DNA of 64,000 bases from Variovorax sp. ZS18.2.2 (GTDB lineage: Bacteria > Pseudomonadota > Gammaproteobacteria > Burkholderiales > Burkholderiaceae_C), in the NCBI RefSeq assembly GCF_024701975.1, contig NZ_JANLNM010000002.1, positions 620,001 to 684,000 on the forward strand. The letters are read 5' to 3'. Shown here in pieces: positions 52,661 through 61,081 of this stretch (position 1 is its first letter; every line of letters starts with the position of its first letter). The position numbers were made by a program, and so were the translations under genes. The notes beneath the pieces are model-generated. The model was not told the origin of the DNA. It saw only the letters and a program-made list of their open reading frames with translations, and did no database searches.

Positions 52661-54348
52661 CGGCCCAGTGTAGGTGTCGCCGTCTTCGGCCTCGACGACG
52701 GCTCCCACGAATCGGGCGTGGTCGCGACCAGCCCCTTGAAGTCCTTCCACGACCGCGCACCCGGCACGGTGCGCCCGCCGATCACCACCACCTTTGCATA
52801 CGCCACCATGCGCTCGCGCAGGTAGCGCCGATCGGACTCAGGCCAGGTCTCGATCGAATGCGGCCCACGCGCCAGCACGATCTCCTTCACGCCGCGGATG
52901 CGGTTGTAGGCCGCGACGGTGCCCTCCAGCGTTTCCGCGCGGTCCCACAGCCCCTTGCCGAAGAAGGCCGCGGGCCAGCGGTCCATGCCCGCGAGCGGGG
53001 CCGAGTTCGGATAGAAGCTGATGTGGTGGTCCGCCGCCATGCCGCCCAGAAACAGGTTGCGGTCCGCGAGATCGGGCGCATCGCCCACATAGCCCGCGCC
53101 GCTCGCGAACGACGACAGCAAGATCGCGCCGCGGATGTTCTTCAGCCCCCGGGGCTTGGCGCAGGTCACCTCCGGCAGGTCGAAACTGCAGGAGGCGACG
53201 TAGTTGGTGGTCATGGCCCAGGCGGTCGACATCGAGCCGCGCGAGTAGCCGCCCAGCACCAGCGGAATCTCGTTGGCCTTCATGCCTGCCAGCAGCCGGC
53301 CGCGCGCGGCGGTGCCTTCGAGCCCTTCGCCAGAAGGCGTGAGCATGCGCAAGCCCCGGCCGTCTTCCAGCTGGCCGAGCGTGCGGAACACGTCTTCGCC
53401 TTGCTCCAGCGTGTTGGTGTCGCTGAAGCCGCCCGAGAGCCCTTCGCCGCGCCGGTCGTAGGCCAGCACGTCGAAACCGGCCTGGTTCAGCGCATGCAGG
53501 TTCTCGCGCCACCAGCGTTGGCCCATGGTCTCGGTGGTGGCGTTGGGGAACTGCACCGGCGTGGTCTTGCCCGTCTTCTCGTCGGTGCGGTAAGACACTT
53601 CATCCGGATGCTGGATCGCCGTGAGCTGCCCGCCGCCGCCCGGCGCCATGATCGCGAGCGCGCGCACCTTGTTGCCCTTGCCGTCGTCCACGCCGGCGCC
53701 TTCGATGTACCAGCCGCGCAGCTTGATGTCGGCAGTCTTCTTCAGGTCGATGCGTTCGAAGGCATCGGGCGGCACGGTGAATTCGACTGTGTACGTGCGG
53801 CCCTCTGCTTCGGCGATGCCCTCGCGATAGGGCGCCTTCGCGAAGAAGGCGGGCCGGCGGATCTGCTTCAGGTCGACCTGCCCCTCGGGATCGATCTTTC
53901 CGGACGGATCGACCACGCCCGTGGAACGCGTGGCGCGCTCTTTGTTCGGCGGCAGCCAGCGCTGCATTTGCGCGTCGATGCGTTTGAAGCAGGCCGCATC
54001 TTCCTTGCAGGCGCGCCAGCGGGCCTTGAGCTTGTCGTCGGTGAATTCGCTGATGTGATAGTCGCCGCCCGCGTAGCTGGCCGGCGTGGGGTTGGCCGTG
54101 AGCAGCAGCGGCACGCACACCGTGTTGCCCGTGCCCTTGGGGCCCTGGTGCAGCAGGTAGCCGGGCAGCATCGCGTTGCGGTCGGTGCCGACCCAGGCGG
54201 TGCAGTCGGTGGGCGGGGGCGTGCTGTTGTCCGCCTGGCGCTTGGCCTCGGTGGTGCCCGTGCAGGCCGAGAGCGTGAGCAGTGCGCCGACGATGCCCAG
54301 CGTGCAGAAACTTCGTTCGAGGCGAGGCGACAGGTCGTTGGGGGTCAT
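52657..54348 (-). CDS. Lipoprotein alpha/beta hydrolase
   Basis: A large (563-residue) hydrolase anchored as a lipoprotein. Signal MTPNDLSPRLERSFCTLGIVGALLTLSAC contains lipobox LSAC. An N-terminal module with several Cys pairs (DCTAWVGTDRNAM, DAACFKRIDAQMQRW) precedes the fold. GGGQLTAIQH, LAYDRRGEGLSGGFSD and nucleophile LVLGGYSRGSMSTAW match a serine hydrolase; the catalytic Asp/His pair is not certain (LARGPHSIETWPES is a candidate for the His). The start at 54381 is also possible; neither has a good binding site. It is followed by a coupled DUF333 gene. Confidence 0.82.
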   Translation of the reverse strand: MTPNDLSPRLERSFCTLGIVGALLTLSACTGTTEAKRQADNSTPPPTDCTAWVGTDRNAMLPGYLLHQGPKGTGNTVCVPLLLTANPTPASYAGGDYHISEFTDDKLKARWRACKEDAACFKRIDAQMQRWLPPNKERATRSTGVVDPSGKIDPEGQVDLKQIRRPAFFAKAPYREGIAEAEGRTYTVEFTVPPDAFERIDLKKTADIKLRGWYIEGAGVDDGKGNKVRALAIMAPGGGGQLTAIQHPDEVSYRTDEKTGKTTPVQFPNATTETMGQRWWRENLHALNQAGFDVLAYDRRGEGLSGGFSDTNTLEQGEDVFRTLGQLEDGRGLRMLTPSGEGLEGTAARGRLLAGMKANEIPLVLGGYSRGSMSTAWAMTTNYVASCSFDLPEVTCAKPRGLKNIRGAILLSSFASGAGYVGDAPDLADRNLFLGGMAADHHISFYPNSAPLAGMDRWPAAFFGKGLWDRAETLEGTVAAYNRIRGVKEIVLARGPHSIETWPESDRRYLRERMVAYAKVVVIGGRTVPGARSWKDFKGLVATTPDSWEPSSRPKTATPTLGR

Positions 54349-54443
54349 GCGGGCGAGGGCTCGTGCAGTGAGGCGTGCCATTGTGTGGGCCGTCCGTGAC
54401 GAACGCGGCGGGGCCAATGGCGCTTTGTCATGCGGGAGGGCTC

Positions 54444-55319
54444 CTACCGCGGGTAGTGTGCGCGCGCGATGTCCAGCAGCGCATCGACCAGCGGTGCTCG
54501 CACGGTCGAGCGTTGCCAGAGCACGCCCACGGTCCGGGTGGGGCAGGGCGATGGAAGTGGCCATTTCTTCACCTCCCGGTTGAGCGCGCCGACCACGGCC
54601 CAGTCGGGCAGCACCGAAACGCCCAGCCCTTCGGCGACCAGCTTCGCGATGTACTCGATGCCATCGAGCTCGACGCGCACGTTGGGGCGAATGCCGCGCT
54701 GGCGCAGGTAGTCGTCGGCCATCTTGCCGCCGACCACCTGGCGGTCGTAGCGGATGAACGGCTCCCTGGCGATGGTGGCCAGCGTATCCACGACCTTCAT
54801 GCGTGCCGGCGTCAGCAGCACCAGCGGCTCCTCGCGCAGGGTGTGCCAGTTGTTCGTCTTGGGCAGCTCGAACACGGGGTGCACGAGGATGGCCGCATCG
54901 AGCTCGCCCGCCATCACGCGGCTGTACAGCGCCGTGGTCGTGCCGAGCTCGATGTAGATGCGGATGTGCGGATGCCGCCGCACCCAGTCTTTCAGCAGCA
55001 GCGGCACGATGCCCATGAGCCCCGTGGGAATCGCGCCGAGCCGCAGCGGCCCGGCGGGAAGCTCGGTGTCCGAGGCTTCGGACTGCAGGTCGCGCAGCTC
55101 CCGCAGCACATTGCGCGCCCGCGCCAGGATGCGTGCGCCGGAGACCGTCGGCCGCACGGTGCGCCCCGAGCGCACGATGAGCTGGCTGCCGATGTCCGCC
55201 TCCAGCGCGCGCACGCGCTGCGCGATCGTGGCGGGCGTCATGTCGAGATGGCGCGCGGCCTCGGCGATCGAGCCGAGTTCGACGACCGAGACAAAGCTCT
55301 GCAGAAAACGTGAATCCAT
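54444..55319 (-). CDS. LysR family regulator (divergent from enolase operon)
   Basis: A 291-residue LysR with HTH RFLQSFVSVVELGSIAEAARHLDMTPATIAQRVRALEADIGSQLIVRSGRTVRPT. The effector domain begins GPLRLGAIPTGLMGIVPLLLKDWV, and YIAKLVAEGLGVSVLPDWAV is typical. The enolase-DapA-Bug operon is divergent across a 141-bp AT-rich region with a GAAGAA-N9-TTCTTC dyad, the expected site of action. Confidence 0.93.
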   Translation of the reverse strand: MDSRFLQSFVSVVELGSIAEAARHLDMTPATIAQRVRALEADIGSQLIVRSGRTVRPTVSGARILARARNVLRELRDLQSEASDTELPAGPLRLGAIPTGLMGIVPLLLKDWVRRHPHIRIYIELGTTTALYSRVMAGELDAAILVHPVFELPKTNNWHTLREEPLVLLTPARMKVVDTLATIAREPFIRYDRQVVGGKMADDYLRQRGIRPNVRVELDGIEYIAKLVAEGLGVSVLPDWAVVGALNREVKKWPLPSPCPTRTVGVLWQRSTVRAPLVDALLDIARAHYPR

Positions 55320-55338
55320 GGTGCGGCGGCGCGGAGTG

Positions 55339-55359
55339 GAAGAAATAATTTACTTCTTC
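55339..55359. promoter_or_regulatory. Dyad between lysR and enolase operon
   Basis: GAAGAA (55339-55344) and TTCTTC (55354-55359) with a 9-bp AT centre, followed by a small TCTTCAGAAGA dyad. It lies beside the LysR start and about 100 bp ahead of the enolase gene. Confidence 0.4.
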
Positions 55360-55460
55360 AGAAGATATGGAACAACCATTTTTCTTTGCTTTGAAGAATT
55401 CCAGAATTCGCTCCGATTCGTGCCCCGAGGCCCGATCGCACAACCATCCTGGAGACCTCC

Positions 55461-56585
55461 TTGCCAAAGATTCAATCGATCCACTTCTGCGCCGCCGCCG
55501 TTCCGCTCGACCGCGTGACGTCGTTCTCCAACCGCACCGTGAGCGTTCGCCACTACGGGCTCGTCAAGGTCCGCTCCGACGAAGGCGTGGAAGGCATCGG
55601 CTTCTGCTATGTGGGCAGCGCGGGCGGCGCGCTCTTTGCCGCCGCGGTCGAAGAGCTGCTCGCGCCGGTGCTGATCGGCAAGGATTCGTATGCCGTCGAA
55701 GGCCTGTGGTCCGCCATGTACCAGGAGTCGTTGCTGCAAGGCCGTTCGGGCACGGTGATGCGCGCCCTCAGCGCGCTCGACACGGCGCTGTGGGACCTCA
55801 ACGCGAGAACGCATGGCCTGCCGCTGCACAAGTACCTGGGCGCGGTCGAACTCGACTCGGTGCCGGCCTATGCGAGCGGCGGCTACTACCTCGAAGGCAA
55901 GACGCCCGCGATGCTGGGCCAGGAGATGGCGAGCTACGTTGACAAGGGCTTCAAGGCCGTGAAGATGAAGACAGGTCGCCTCTCGCCCAAGGAGGAAGAA
56001 GAACGCCTGAAAGCCGCGCGCGATGCCGTCGGCCCCGACGTCGAATTGATGATGGACTGCAACAACGGCTGGGTCGACACCACGCAAGCGATGCAGTACA
56101 TCCGCCGCTTCGAGGCCTACGATCCGTACTTCATCGAGGAGCCCTTCGGCCCCGACGACATCGACAGCCACGCCAGGCTCGCACGGCTCACCCGCATTCC
56201 GGTGGCGACCGCCGAAATCGGCTATGGCCGCTGGTATCACAAGGAGCTGCTGGACAAGGGCGCCGCCTCGATCCTGCAGACCGATGCGCTCGTGTGCGGC
56301 GGCATCACCGAGTGGCGGCGCATTGCCGCAACGGCATCGAGCCACGGCGTAGTGATGTGCCCGCACTGGTTCCACGACGTGCACGCGCCGCTCGTCGCGG
56401 CCACACCCAACGCGCGCTACGTGGAGTTCTTCTGGGACGACCAGGTGCTGAACTTCCGGCGCCTCATCGACCGCCAGCTCGACCACAAGAACGGCCGTGT
56501 CGTGCTGCATCAGACGCCGGGGCTGGGCTTCGGCTTCGACGAGAAGGCGGTGCAGAAATACGGCAAGTGGGGCTCGGTGCAATGA
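55461..56585 (+). CDS. Mandelate racemase/muconate lactonizing family enolase (acid-sugar dehydratase-like)
   Basis: A 374-residue enolase-superfamily protein starting with TTG behind GGAGACCTCC. The K-x-K motif is FKAVKMKTG. Metal ligands are in LMMDCNNGW, FIEEPFGPDDID and ATAEIGYGRW, and VVMCPHWFHD gives the second catalytic His. It lacks the mandelate-specific residues of mdlA and groups by these features with sugar-acid dehydratases. The next gene (4-bp overlap) is DapA-like. Together this is the usual pair for dehydrating an aldonate or aldarate to a 2-keto-3-deoxy acid, then breaking it. The actual sugar acid is unknown. Confidence 0.9.
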   Translation: MPKIQSIHFCAAAVPLDRVTSFSNRTVSVRHYGLVKVRSDEGVEGIGFCYVGSAGGALFAAAVEELLAPVLIGKDSYAVEGLWSAMYQESLLQGRSGTVMRALSALDTALWDLNARTHGLPLHKYLGAVELDSVPAYASGGYYLEGKTPAMLGQEMASYVDKGFKAVKMKTGRLSPKEEEERLKAARDAVGPDVELMMDCNNGWVDTTQAMQYIRRFEAYDPYFIEEPFGPDDIDSHARLARLTRIPVATAEIGYGRWYHKELLDKGAASILQTDALVCGGITEWRRIAATASSHGVVMCPHWFHDVHAPLVAATPNARYVEFFWDDQVLNFRRLIDRQLDHKNGRVVLHQTPGLGFGFDEKAVQKYGKWGSVQ

Positions 56586-57511
56586 GTGCCCCCCGACTGC
56601 GCGGCGTGCTGTCGCCGGTGCTCACACCGTTCGACGCGGACCTCTCGCCATCGGTGCCGCGCTTCGTCAGGCACTGCCGCTGGCTGCTCGACCAGGGCGT
56701 GGGCCTCTCGGTGTTCGGCACGAACTCCGAGGCCAACTCGCTGACGGTTCAGGAGAAGCGCGGCCTGCTCGATGCGTTGCTGGACGACGGCGTCTCGCCC
56801 GATCGCCTGATGCCCGGCACCGGCACCTGTGCGCCGGGCGACACCATCGAGCTCACGCGGCACGCCGTGGCGGCCGGTTGCGCGGGAGTGCTCATGCTGC
56901 CGCCGTTCTTCTACAAGGGCGTGTCCGACGAAGGCCTCTTTCGCAGCTTCGCCCGTGTGATCGATGCGGTGGCCGACGAGCGGCTGCGCATCTACCTGTA
57001 TCACATCCCGCCGGTGTCGCAGGTCGGCATCAGCCTTGCGTTGATCGAACGATTGTTGAAGGCGTATCCCCGCGTCGTGGCCGGCATCAAGGACAGTTCG
57101 GGCGACTGGAACAACACCGCGGCCTTGTTGCGCGAGTTCCAGCCGCAGGGCTTCGATGTGTTCGCCGGCACCGAGACGGTGCTGTTGCCCACGCTGCGCG
57201 GCGGCGGCGCGGGCTGTATCACGGCGACGGGCAATGTGAACCCCGCGGCCATCGTCGACTTGTACGCGCACTGGACCGAAGCCGACGCGGACGACAAGCA
57301 GCAAGCCCTCAACGCAACGCGCGCCGCCTTCCAGAAGCTGCCGATGATCGCTGCGATGAAAGCGACCATCGCGCGGCAGACCGGCGACGCCGGCTGGGCG
57401 ACGGTGCGCCCGCCGCTGGTGGAGATCGAGGCCGCGCAACGCACGATGCTTGCGGCCGATCTGGATGCCTGCGGCTTCCGCATGCCGGATGCGTCGGCGC
57501 TCGCCGCCTGA
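56582..57511 (+). CDS. DapA (DHDPS/NAL) family lyase or dehydratase
   Basis: A 309-residue TIM-barrel Schiff-base enzyme. RGVLSPVLTPFDADLSPSVPRFVRHCRWLLDQGVGLSVFGTNSEANSLT is the N-terminal signature (GTxxE variant), LYLYHIPPVSQVG carries the Tyr relay (YHIP where most have YNIP), and AGIKDSSGDW has the Schiff-base Lys. It overlaps the enolase stop by ATGA. Likely roles are 2-keto-3-deoxy acid aldolase or 5-dehydro-4-deoxyglucarate-type dehydratase. Confidence 0.9.
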   Translation: MSAPRLRGVLSPVLTPFDADLSPSVPRFVRHCRWLLDQGVGLSVFGTNSEANSLTVQEKRGLLDALLDDGVSPDRLMPGTGTCAPGDTIELTRHAVAAGCAGVLMLPPFFYKGVSDEGLFRSFARVIDAVADERLRIYLYHIPPVSQVGISLALIERLLKAYPRVVAGIKDSSGDWNNTAALLREFQPQGFDVFAGTETVLLPTLRGGGAGCITATGNVNPAAIVDLYAHWTEADADDKQQALNATRAAFQKLPMIAAMKATIARQTGDAGWATVRPPLVEIEAAQRTMLAADLDACGFRMPDASALAA

Positions 57512-57543
57512 CATCGAGAAAAAGAAAACAGGAGACAAGACAA

Positions 57544-58515
57544 ATGAAACGAAGACTCTTCACCGGCGGTGTCGTTGCAGCCGCGCTGAGCGCCACCGGC
57601 GCGTTCGCCCAGACCCTGCCCAAGGGCGTGACGCGCATCGTCGTCGGCTTCCCGCCCGGTGGCGGCACCGATGTGCTCGCGAGACTGCTCGCGCAAAAGC
57701 TCGGCGTGATGTGGGGCATACCCGTGGTCGTCGAGAACAAGGCGGGCGCGGCCGGGATCATCGCGGCCGGCGATGTGGCCAAGTCGCAGCCCGATGGCAG
57801 CACCTTGCTGATGGCGCACATCAACAGCCACGGCATCGCGCCCGGGCTGCAGCCGGGTTTGAGCTATTCAGTGGAACGCGATTTCACTCCGATCGCACTG
57901 GTCGGTGCCACGCCGCAGATGCTGATCTGCGCGAGCAACCAGCCAGTGAAAACGCTCCAGGGACTGGTCGAGCTGTGCCGCAGCCGGCCGGGAGAAATCA
58001 TCTTCGGCTCGGCGGGCAACGGATCGGCGCAGCACCTGGCGCTGGAGCTCTTCAAGGCGCGCGCCAACATCGACGTGCTGCACGTGCCGTACAAGGGCTC
58101 CGCGCCGCTGGTCACCGACATGCTGGGCGGCCACGTGCAATACAGCTTCGAGGGCATGACCACGGCCACGCAGTACCTGGCCGGCGGAAAGATGACGGCC
58201 ATTGCACAGACGCGCACCAAGCGGTCGAAGAGCTTTCCCGCCGTGCCCACGCTCGCCGAGTCGGGCTTCGAGGGCTACGAGGCGAGCATCTGGTTCGGGC
58301 TGGTCGGGCCGGCGCGGATGAACCCGGCACTTGTCGCACGCATGAACCAGGACGTGAACACCGTGCTCGCGATGCCGGACGTGATCGCACGGCTCGACCA
58401 GTTCGGCGCGGAAGACGGTGGCGGCAGCCCGCAGCGCTTCGGCGACTTCATGCATGCCGAGCGCGAGAAGTGGGCCCGCATCATCAAGACCGCGAACATC
58501 ACCGTGGATAAATAA
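57544..58515 (+). CDS. Bug family periplasmic receptor (TctC-like), orphan
   Basis: A 323-residue receptor, third gene of the enolase operon. The signal is RRLFTGGVVAAALSATGAFAQ; RIVVGFPPGGGTDVLARLLAQKL, IPVVVENKAGAAGIIAAGDV, FGSAGNGSAQHLALELF and HVPYKGSAPLVTDMLGGHVQYSF are the pocket blocks. A GGAGACAAGACAA site precedes it. It is likely to bind the sugar acid degraded by the operon. No TctAB genes nearby. A weak hairpin follows. Confidence 0.93.
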   Translation: MKRRLFTGGVVAAALSATGAFAQTLPKGVTRIVVGFPPGGGTDVLARLLAQKLGVMWGIPVVVENKAGAAGIIAAGDVAKSQPDGSTLLMAHINSHGIAPGLQPGLSYSVERDFTPIALVGATPQMLICASNQPVKTLQGLVELCRSRPGEIIFGSAGNGSAQHLALELFKARANIDVLHVPYKGSAPLVTDMLGGHVQYSFEGMTTATQYLAGGKMTAIAQTRTKRSKSFPAVPTLAESGFEGYEASIWFGLVGPARMNPALVARMNQDVNTVLAMPDVIARLDQFGAEDGGGSPQRFGDFMHAEREKWARIIKTANITVDK

Positions 58516-58522
58516 GAACAGG

Positions 58523-58548
58523 CCAGACGGAATTTATTGCCGCTCTGG
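58523..58548 (+). terminator. Weak terminator-like hairpin after the Bug gene
   Basis: CCAGACGG (58523-58530) pairs, with a bulge, with CCGCTCTGG (58540-58548). The loop is AATTTATTG and the flank is TAATAG, not a T-run. Confidence 0.3.
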
Positions 58549-58598
58549 TAATAGTTCCTTGGGGCTGCAAGGGGCGAGCCACTACGCTCGACCCCCTC

Positions 58599-58829
58599 AT
58601 GGATTCAACGCCCTTCGCCATCGACCTGCCGGAGCACTGGACCGGCTCCCTCAGGCTCGCACAGACATCCTCCGGCAGCTATGTCGGCATGGCCAGCCTG
58701 AGCCTCGGTGGCATTCCCCGGTGGGCGCTGGTGATCACACCGCAACTCACCCTGGACGCCGCCATGGAGCGCGTCAGGCTCCGGATCGGCCACTTCGTCC
58801 GCGAGCAGGAGTTGAGGCCCAGCGCCTGA
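58599..58829 (+). CDS. Small hypothetical protein
   Basis: A 76-residue frame (MDSTPFAIDLPEHWTGSLRLAQ...). The composition is protein-like, with short beta segments (SGSYVGMASLSLGGIPRWALVIT) and an amphipathic C-terminal helix (LDAAMERVRLRIGHFVREQEL). No ribosome-binding site stands out. It is on the same strand between the Bug gene and a Tat-exported hydrolase. No family was recognised. Confidence 0.45.
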   Translation: MDSTPFAIDLPEHWTGSLRLAQTSSGSYVGMASLSLGGIPRWALVITPQLTLDAAMERVRLRIGHFVREQELRPSA

Positions 58830-58992
58830 CGCCGAATCCCCGGGACTGTGCAACGCGGCCCGGAAGTTTTGTAGCCCACTGTATCTACCCGCCCGCGCCG
58901 TACACGGGCATTCAAATCCCCCGGTTCAAGGACACATCGCGGATACACCGCGCGGGTCCACTGACTCCATCGCAAACGCAATGGAGAAACCG

Positions 58993-60042
58993 ATGTCCGA
59001 AGAAATCAACCGCCACCGCCGCATCTTTTTCGGCGCGGCGGCCGCAACGATCACCGCCGCGCAGTTTGGTGTCGTGGGAAGCGCCAGCGCGCAAACCGTC
59101 GCCTCGAAGCCGGCGCCGCTGCTGGGCAGGACCGGAGGCAACACCTCGTTCGCCGCCATCAAGCAGATCGATGCGGGGCTCCTGAACATCGGCTATGCCG
59201 AAGCCGGCCCCGCCGATGGCCCGGTCGCCATTCTTCTGCACGGCTGGCCCTATGACATCCACAGCTTCGTCGATGTCGCACCGATCCTGGCTGCGGCCGG
59301 GTATCGCGTGATCGTTCCGCACCTGCGCGGTCATGGCTCCACGCGCTTTCTCTCGGATGGCACCGTCCGCAATGCCCAGCAGTCGGCCGTGGCGCTCGAC
59401 ATCATCGCCCTGATGGACGCGCTCAAGATCCAGAAGGCCAGCATCGCCGGCTTCGACTGGGGCGCGCGCACCGCCTGCATCCTGGCGGTGCTGTGGCCGG
59501 AGCGCTGCAAGTCGCTGGTCTCGGTGAGCGGCTACCTCATGACCAACCTGGAGGCCGGCAAGAAGCCGCTGCCGCCGAAGGCCGAGTTCGACTGGTGGTA
59601 CCAGTACTACTTCACGACCGAACGCGGCCAGGCGGGCTACGCCCAATACCGGCGCGAGTTCGCCAGGCTCATCTGGGAGACGGCATCGCCGAAGTGGAAG
59701 TTCGATGCCGCCACCTTCGAGCGCAGCGCCGCGTCGTTCGACAACCCCGACCACGTCGCCATCGTGATGCACAACTACCGCTGGCGCCTGAGCCTTGCCC
59801 CAGGCGAGGCGCGATACGACGAACTGGAGCAGCGGCTCGCAACGGCTCCGTCCATCGGTGTGCCCACGATCACGCTCGAAGGCGATGCCAACGGCGCGCC
59901 GTTTCTCGATCCCTCGAAGTACCGCAACAAGTTCACCGGCAAGTACGCGCACCGCACGCTGCAGGGCGGCATCGGCCACAACCTGCCGCAGGAGGCGCCT
60001 GAAGCTTTCGCGCAGGCGGTGATCGACGTGGACCGGTTCTGA
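58993..60042 (+). CDS. Tat-exported alpha/beta hydrolase (epoxide hydrolase / haloalkane dehalogenase-like)
   Basis: A 349-residue hydrolase starting at the ATG behind TGGAGAAACCG. A twin-arginine signal (NRHRRIFFGAAAATITAAQFGVVGSASAQ) predicts folded export. The catalytic core is canonical: HGWPYD (oxyanion HGxP), Asp nucleophile D155 in IAGFDWGARTACILA, and base in GGIGHNLPQEAPEAF. Asp as nucleophile identifies the epoxide hydrolase / haloalkane dehalogenase branch, as opposed to serine esterases. Cap residues WWYQYYFTTERGQAGYAQYRREF form the helical lid. Most members are cytoplasmic, so the Tat signal is notable. Confidence 0.9.
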   Translation: MSEEINRHRRIFFGAAAATITAAQFGVVGSASAQTVASKPAPLLGRTGGNTSFAAIKQIDAGLLNIGYAEAGPADGPVAILLHGWPYDIHSFVDVAPILAAAGYRVIVPHLRGHGSTRFLSDGTVRNAQQSAVALDIIALMDALKIQKASIAGFDWGARTACILAVLWPERCKSLVSVSGYLMTNLEAGKKPLPPKAEFDWWYQYYFTTERGQAGYAQYRREFARLIWETASPKWKFDAATFERSAASFDNPDHVAIVMHNYRWRLSLAPGEARYDELEQRLATAPSIGVPTITLEGDANGAPFLDPSKYRNKFTGKYAHRTLQGGIGHNLPQEAPEAFAQAVIDVDRF

Positions 60043-60051
60043 GCGGCGGTA

Positions 60052-61008
60052 TCAGCCGCCAGGCGACACCGTCAGGTAGAGCGGCGTGAGCGTCCCCGCC
60101 ACCGGCCGCAAGAGCTTCAGCAGCAGCGGCCGCCCGTAGCCTTCGCCCGCCAGCCGCTTGAGCAGGTCTGACAGCTGTGCGAGCGGCGTGCCGTCGCAGC
60201 CGACCAGGATGTCGCCGCTACGCAGGCCGTCGCGCGCCGCGGCCGATCCAGCGACCACCTCGACGACCCGCACGCCGGTCGCGACCGGCCACTCGTTCTC
60301 GCGCACCCAGCGCCGCGGCAGCGCGACAGCCGCGCACTGCACGCCCAGCTTGCCGCGCCGCACCGCGCCGTGTCGCATCAGTTCGCCGGCCACCCAGCGC
60401 GCCGTGTCGATCGCCACCGCGAAGCTCAGGCCCTGCGCCGACGGAATGACCGCCGTGTTCACGCCGATGACCTGCGAGCTGCTGTCCAGCAGCGGGCCGC
60501 CCGAGTTGCCGGGGTTCAGCGCCACGTCGGTCTGGATCACGTCCTCGATCATCCGGCCGCCGCGCGAGGGGAGGCTGCGGCCCAGCGCGCTCACGATGCC
60601 GGCGGTCACGGTGAAGTCGAAGCCCAGCGGGTTGCCGACCGCCACCGCCAGCTGGCCGGGCTGCAGGCCCGCCGAACTCCCGAGCGGCAGGAAGGCGCTC
60701 GGGTGCGACTCGAAGCGCAGCACCGCGATGTCGGTCGATGCGTCCATGCCGACGAGCCGGGCGGCGCTCTCGGTGCCGTCGACGAAGGCCGCGCGTAATT
60801 CGCTCGCGCCCTCGACCACATGCGCATTCGTGATCGCGAAACCATCGGGCGTGAAGAGAAAGCCGGAGCCGCTGCCCTGGCCGCCGGCATTGCCGCGCTG
60901 CGGCGGTTTTCGGACCTTGATGTGCGCGACGGCCGCGCTGGCGGTGTGGGCCACCTGGGTGACGGTGGCCGAGTAGGAGTCGAGAAGGAATTCGTCGCGT
61001 GAGCCCAT
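60052..61008 (-). CDS. HtrA/DegP-like serine protease with C-terminal PDZ domain, no signal peptide
   Basis: A 318-residue trypsin-like protease. The triad is H63 (AITNAHVVEG), D93 (DASTDIAVLRF) and S169 (NPGNSGGPLLDSS). GFLFTPDGFAI and GNPLGFDFTVTAGIVSALGR are standard HtrA strands. A PDZ domain fills about 225-318 (GVRVVEVVAGSAAARDGLRSGDILVGCDGTPLAQLSDLLKRL). The N-terminus (MGSRDEFLLDSYSATV) lacks a signal or TM helix, so the protein should be cytoplasmic unless another start is used. It lies convergent with the Tat hydrolase, 9 bp apart. Confidence 0.92.
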   Translation of the reverse strand: MGSRDEFLLDSYSATVTQVAHTASAAVAHIKVRKPPQRGNAGGQGSGSGFLFTPDGFAITNAHVVEGASELRAAFVDGTESAARLVGMDASTDIAVLRFESHPSAFLPLGSSAGLQPGQLAVAVGNPLGFDFTVTAGIVSALGRSLPSRGGRMIEDVIQTDVALNPGNSGGPLLDSSSQVIGVNTAVIPSAQGLSFAVAIDTARWVAGELMRHGAVRRGKLGVQCAAVALPRRWVRENEWPVATGVRVVEVVAGSAAARDGLRSGDILVGCDGTPLAQLSDLLKRLAGEGYGRPLLLKLLRPVAGTLTPLYLTVSPGG

Positions 61009-61081
61009 GAGGCGCCTCTTTCAGTCCGGCAGGTCCGAATGAAATGGCGGCGCCCCTGGGCGTTTTCAAGCTACCCGCGCG

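Noticed and set aside
55461..56585. Calling this second enolase a mandelate racemase
   Set aside because: It lacks the mandelate-specific set and lies with a DapA-like gene; the true racemase is at 36584.
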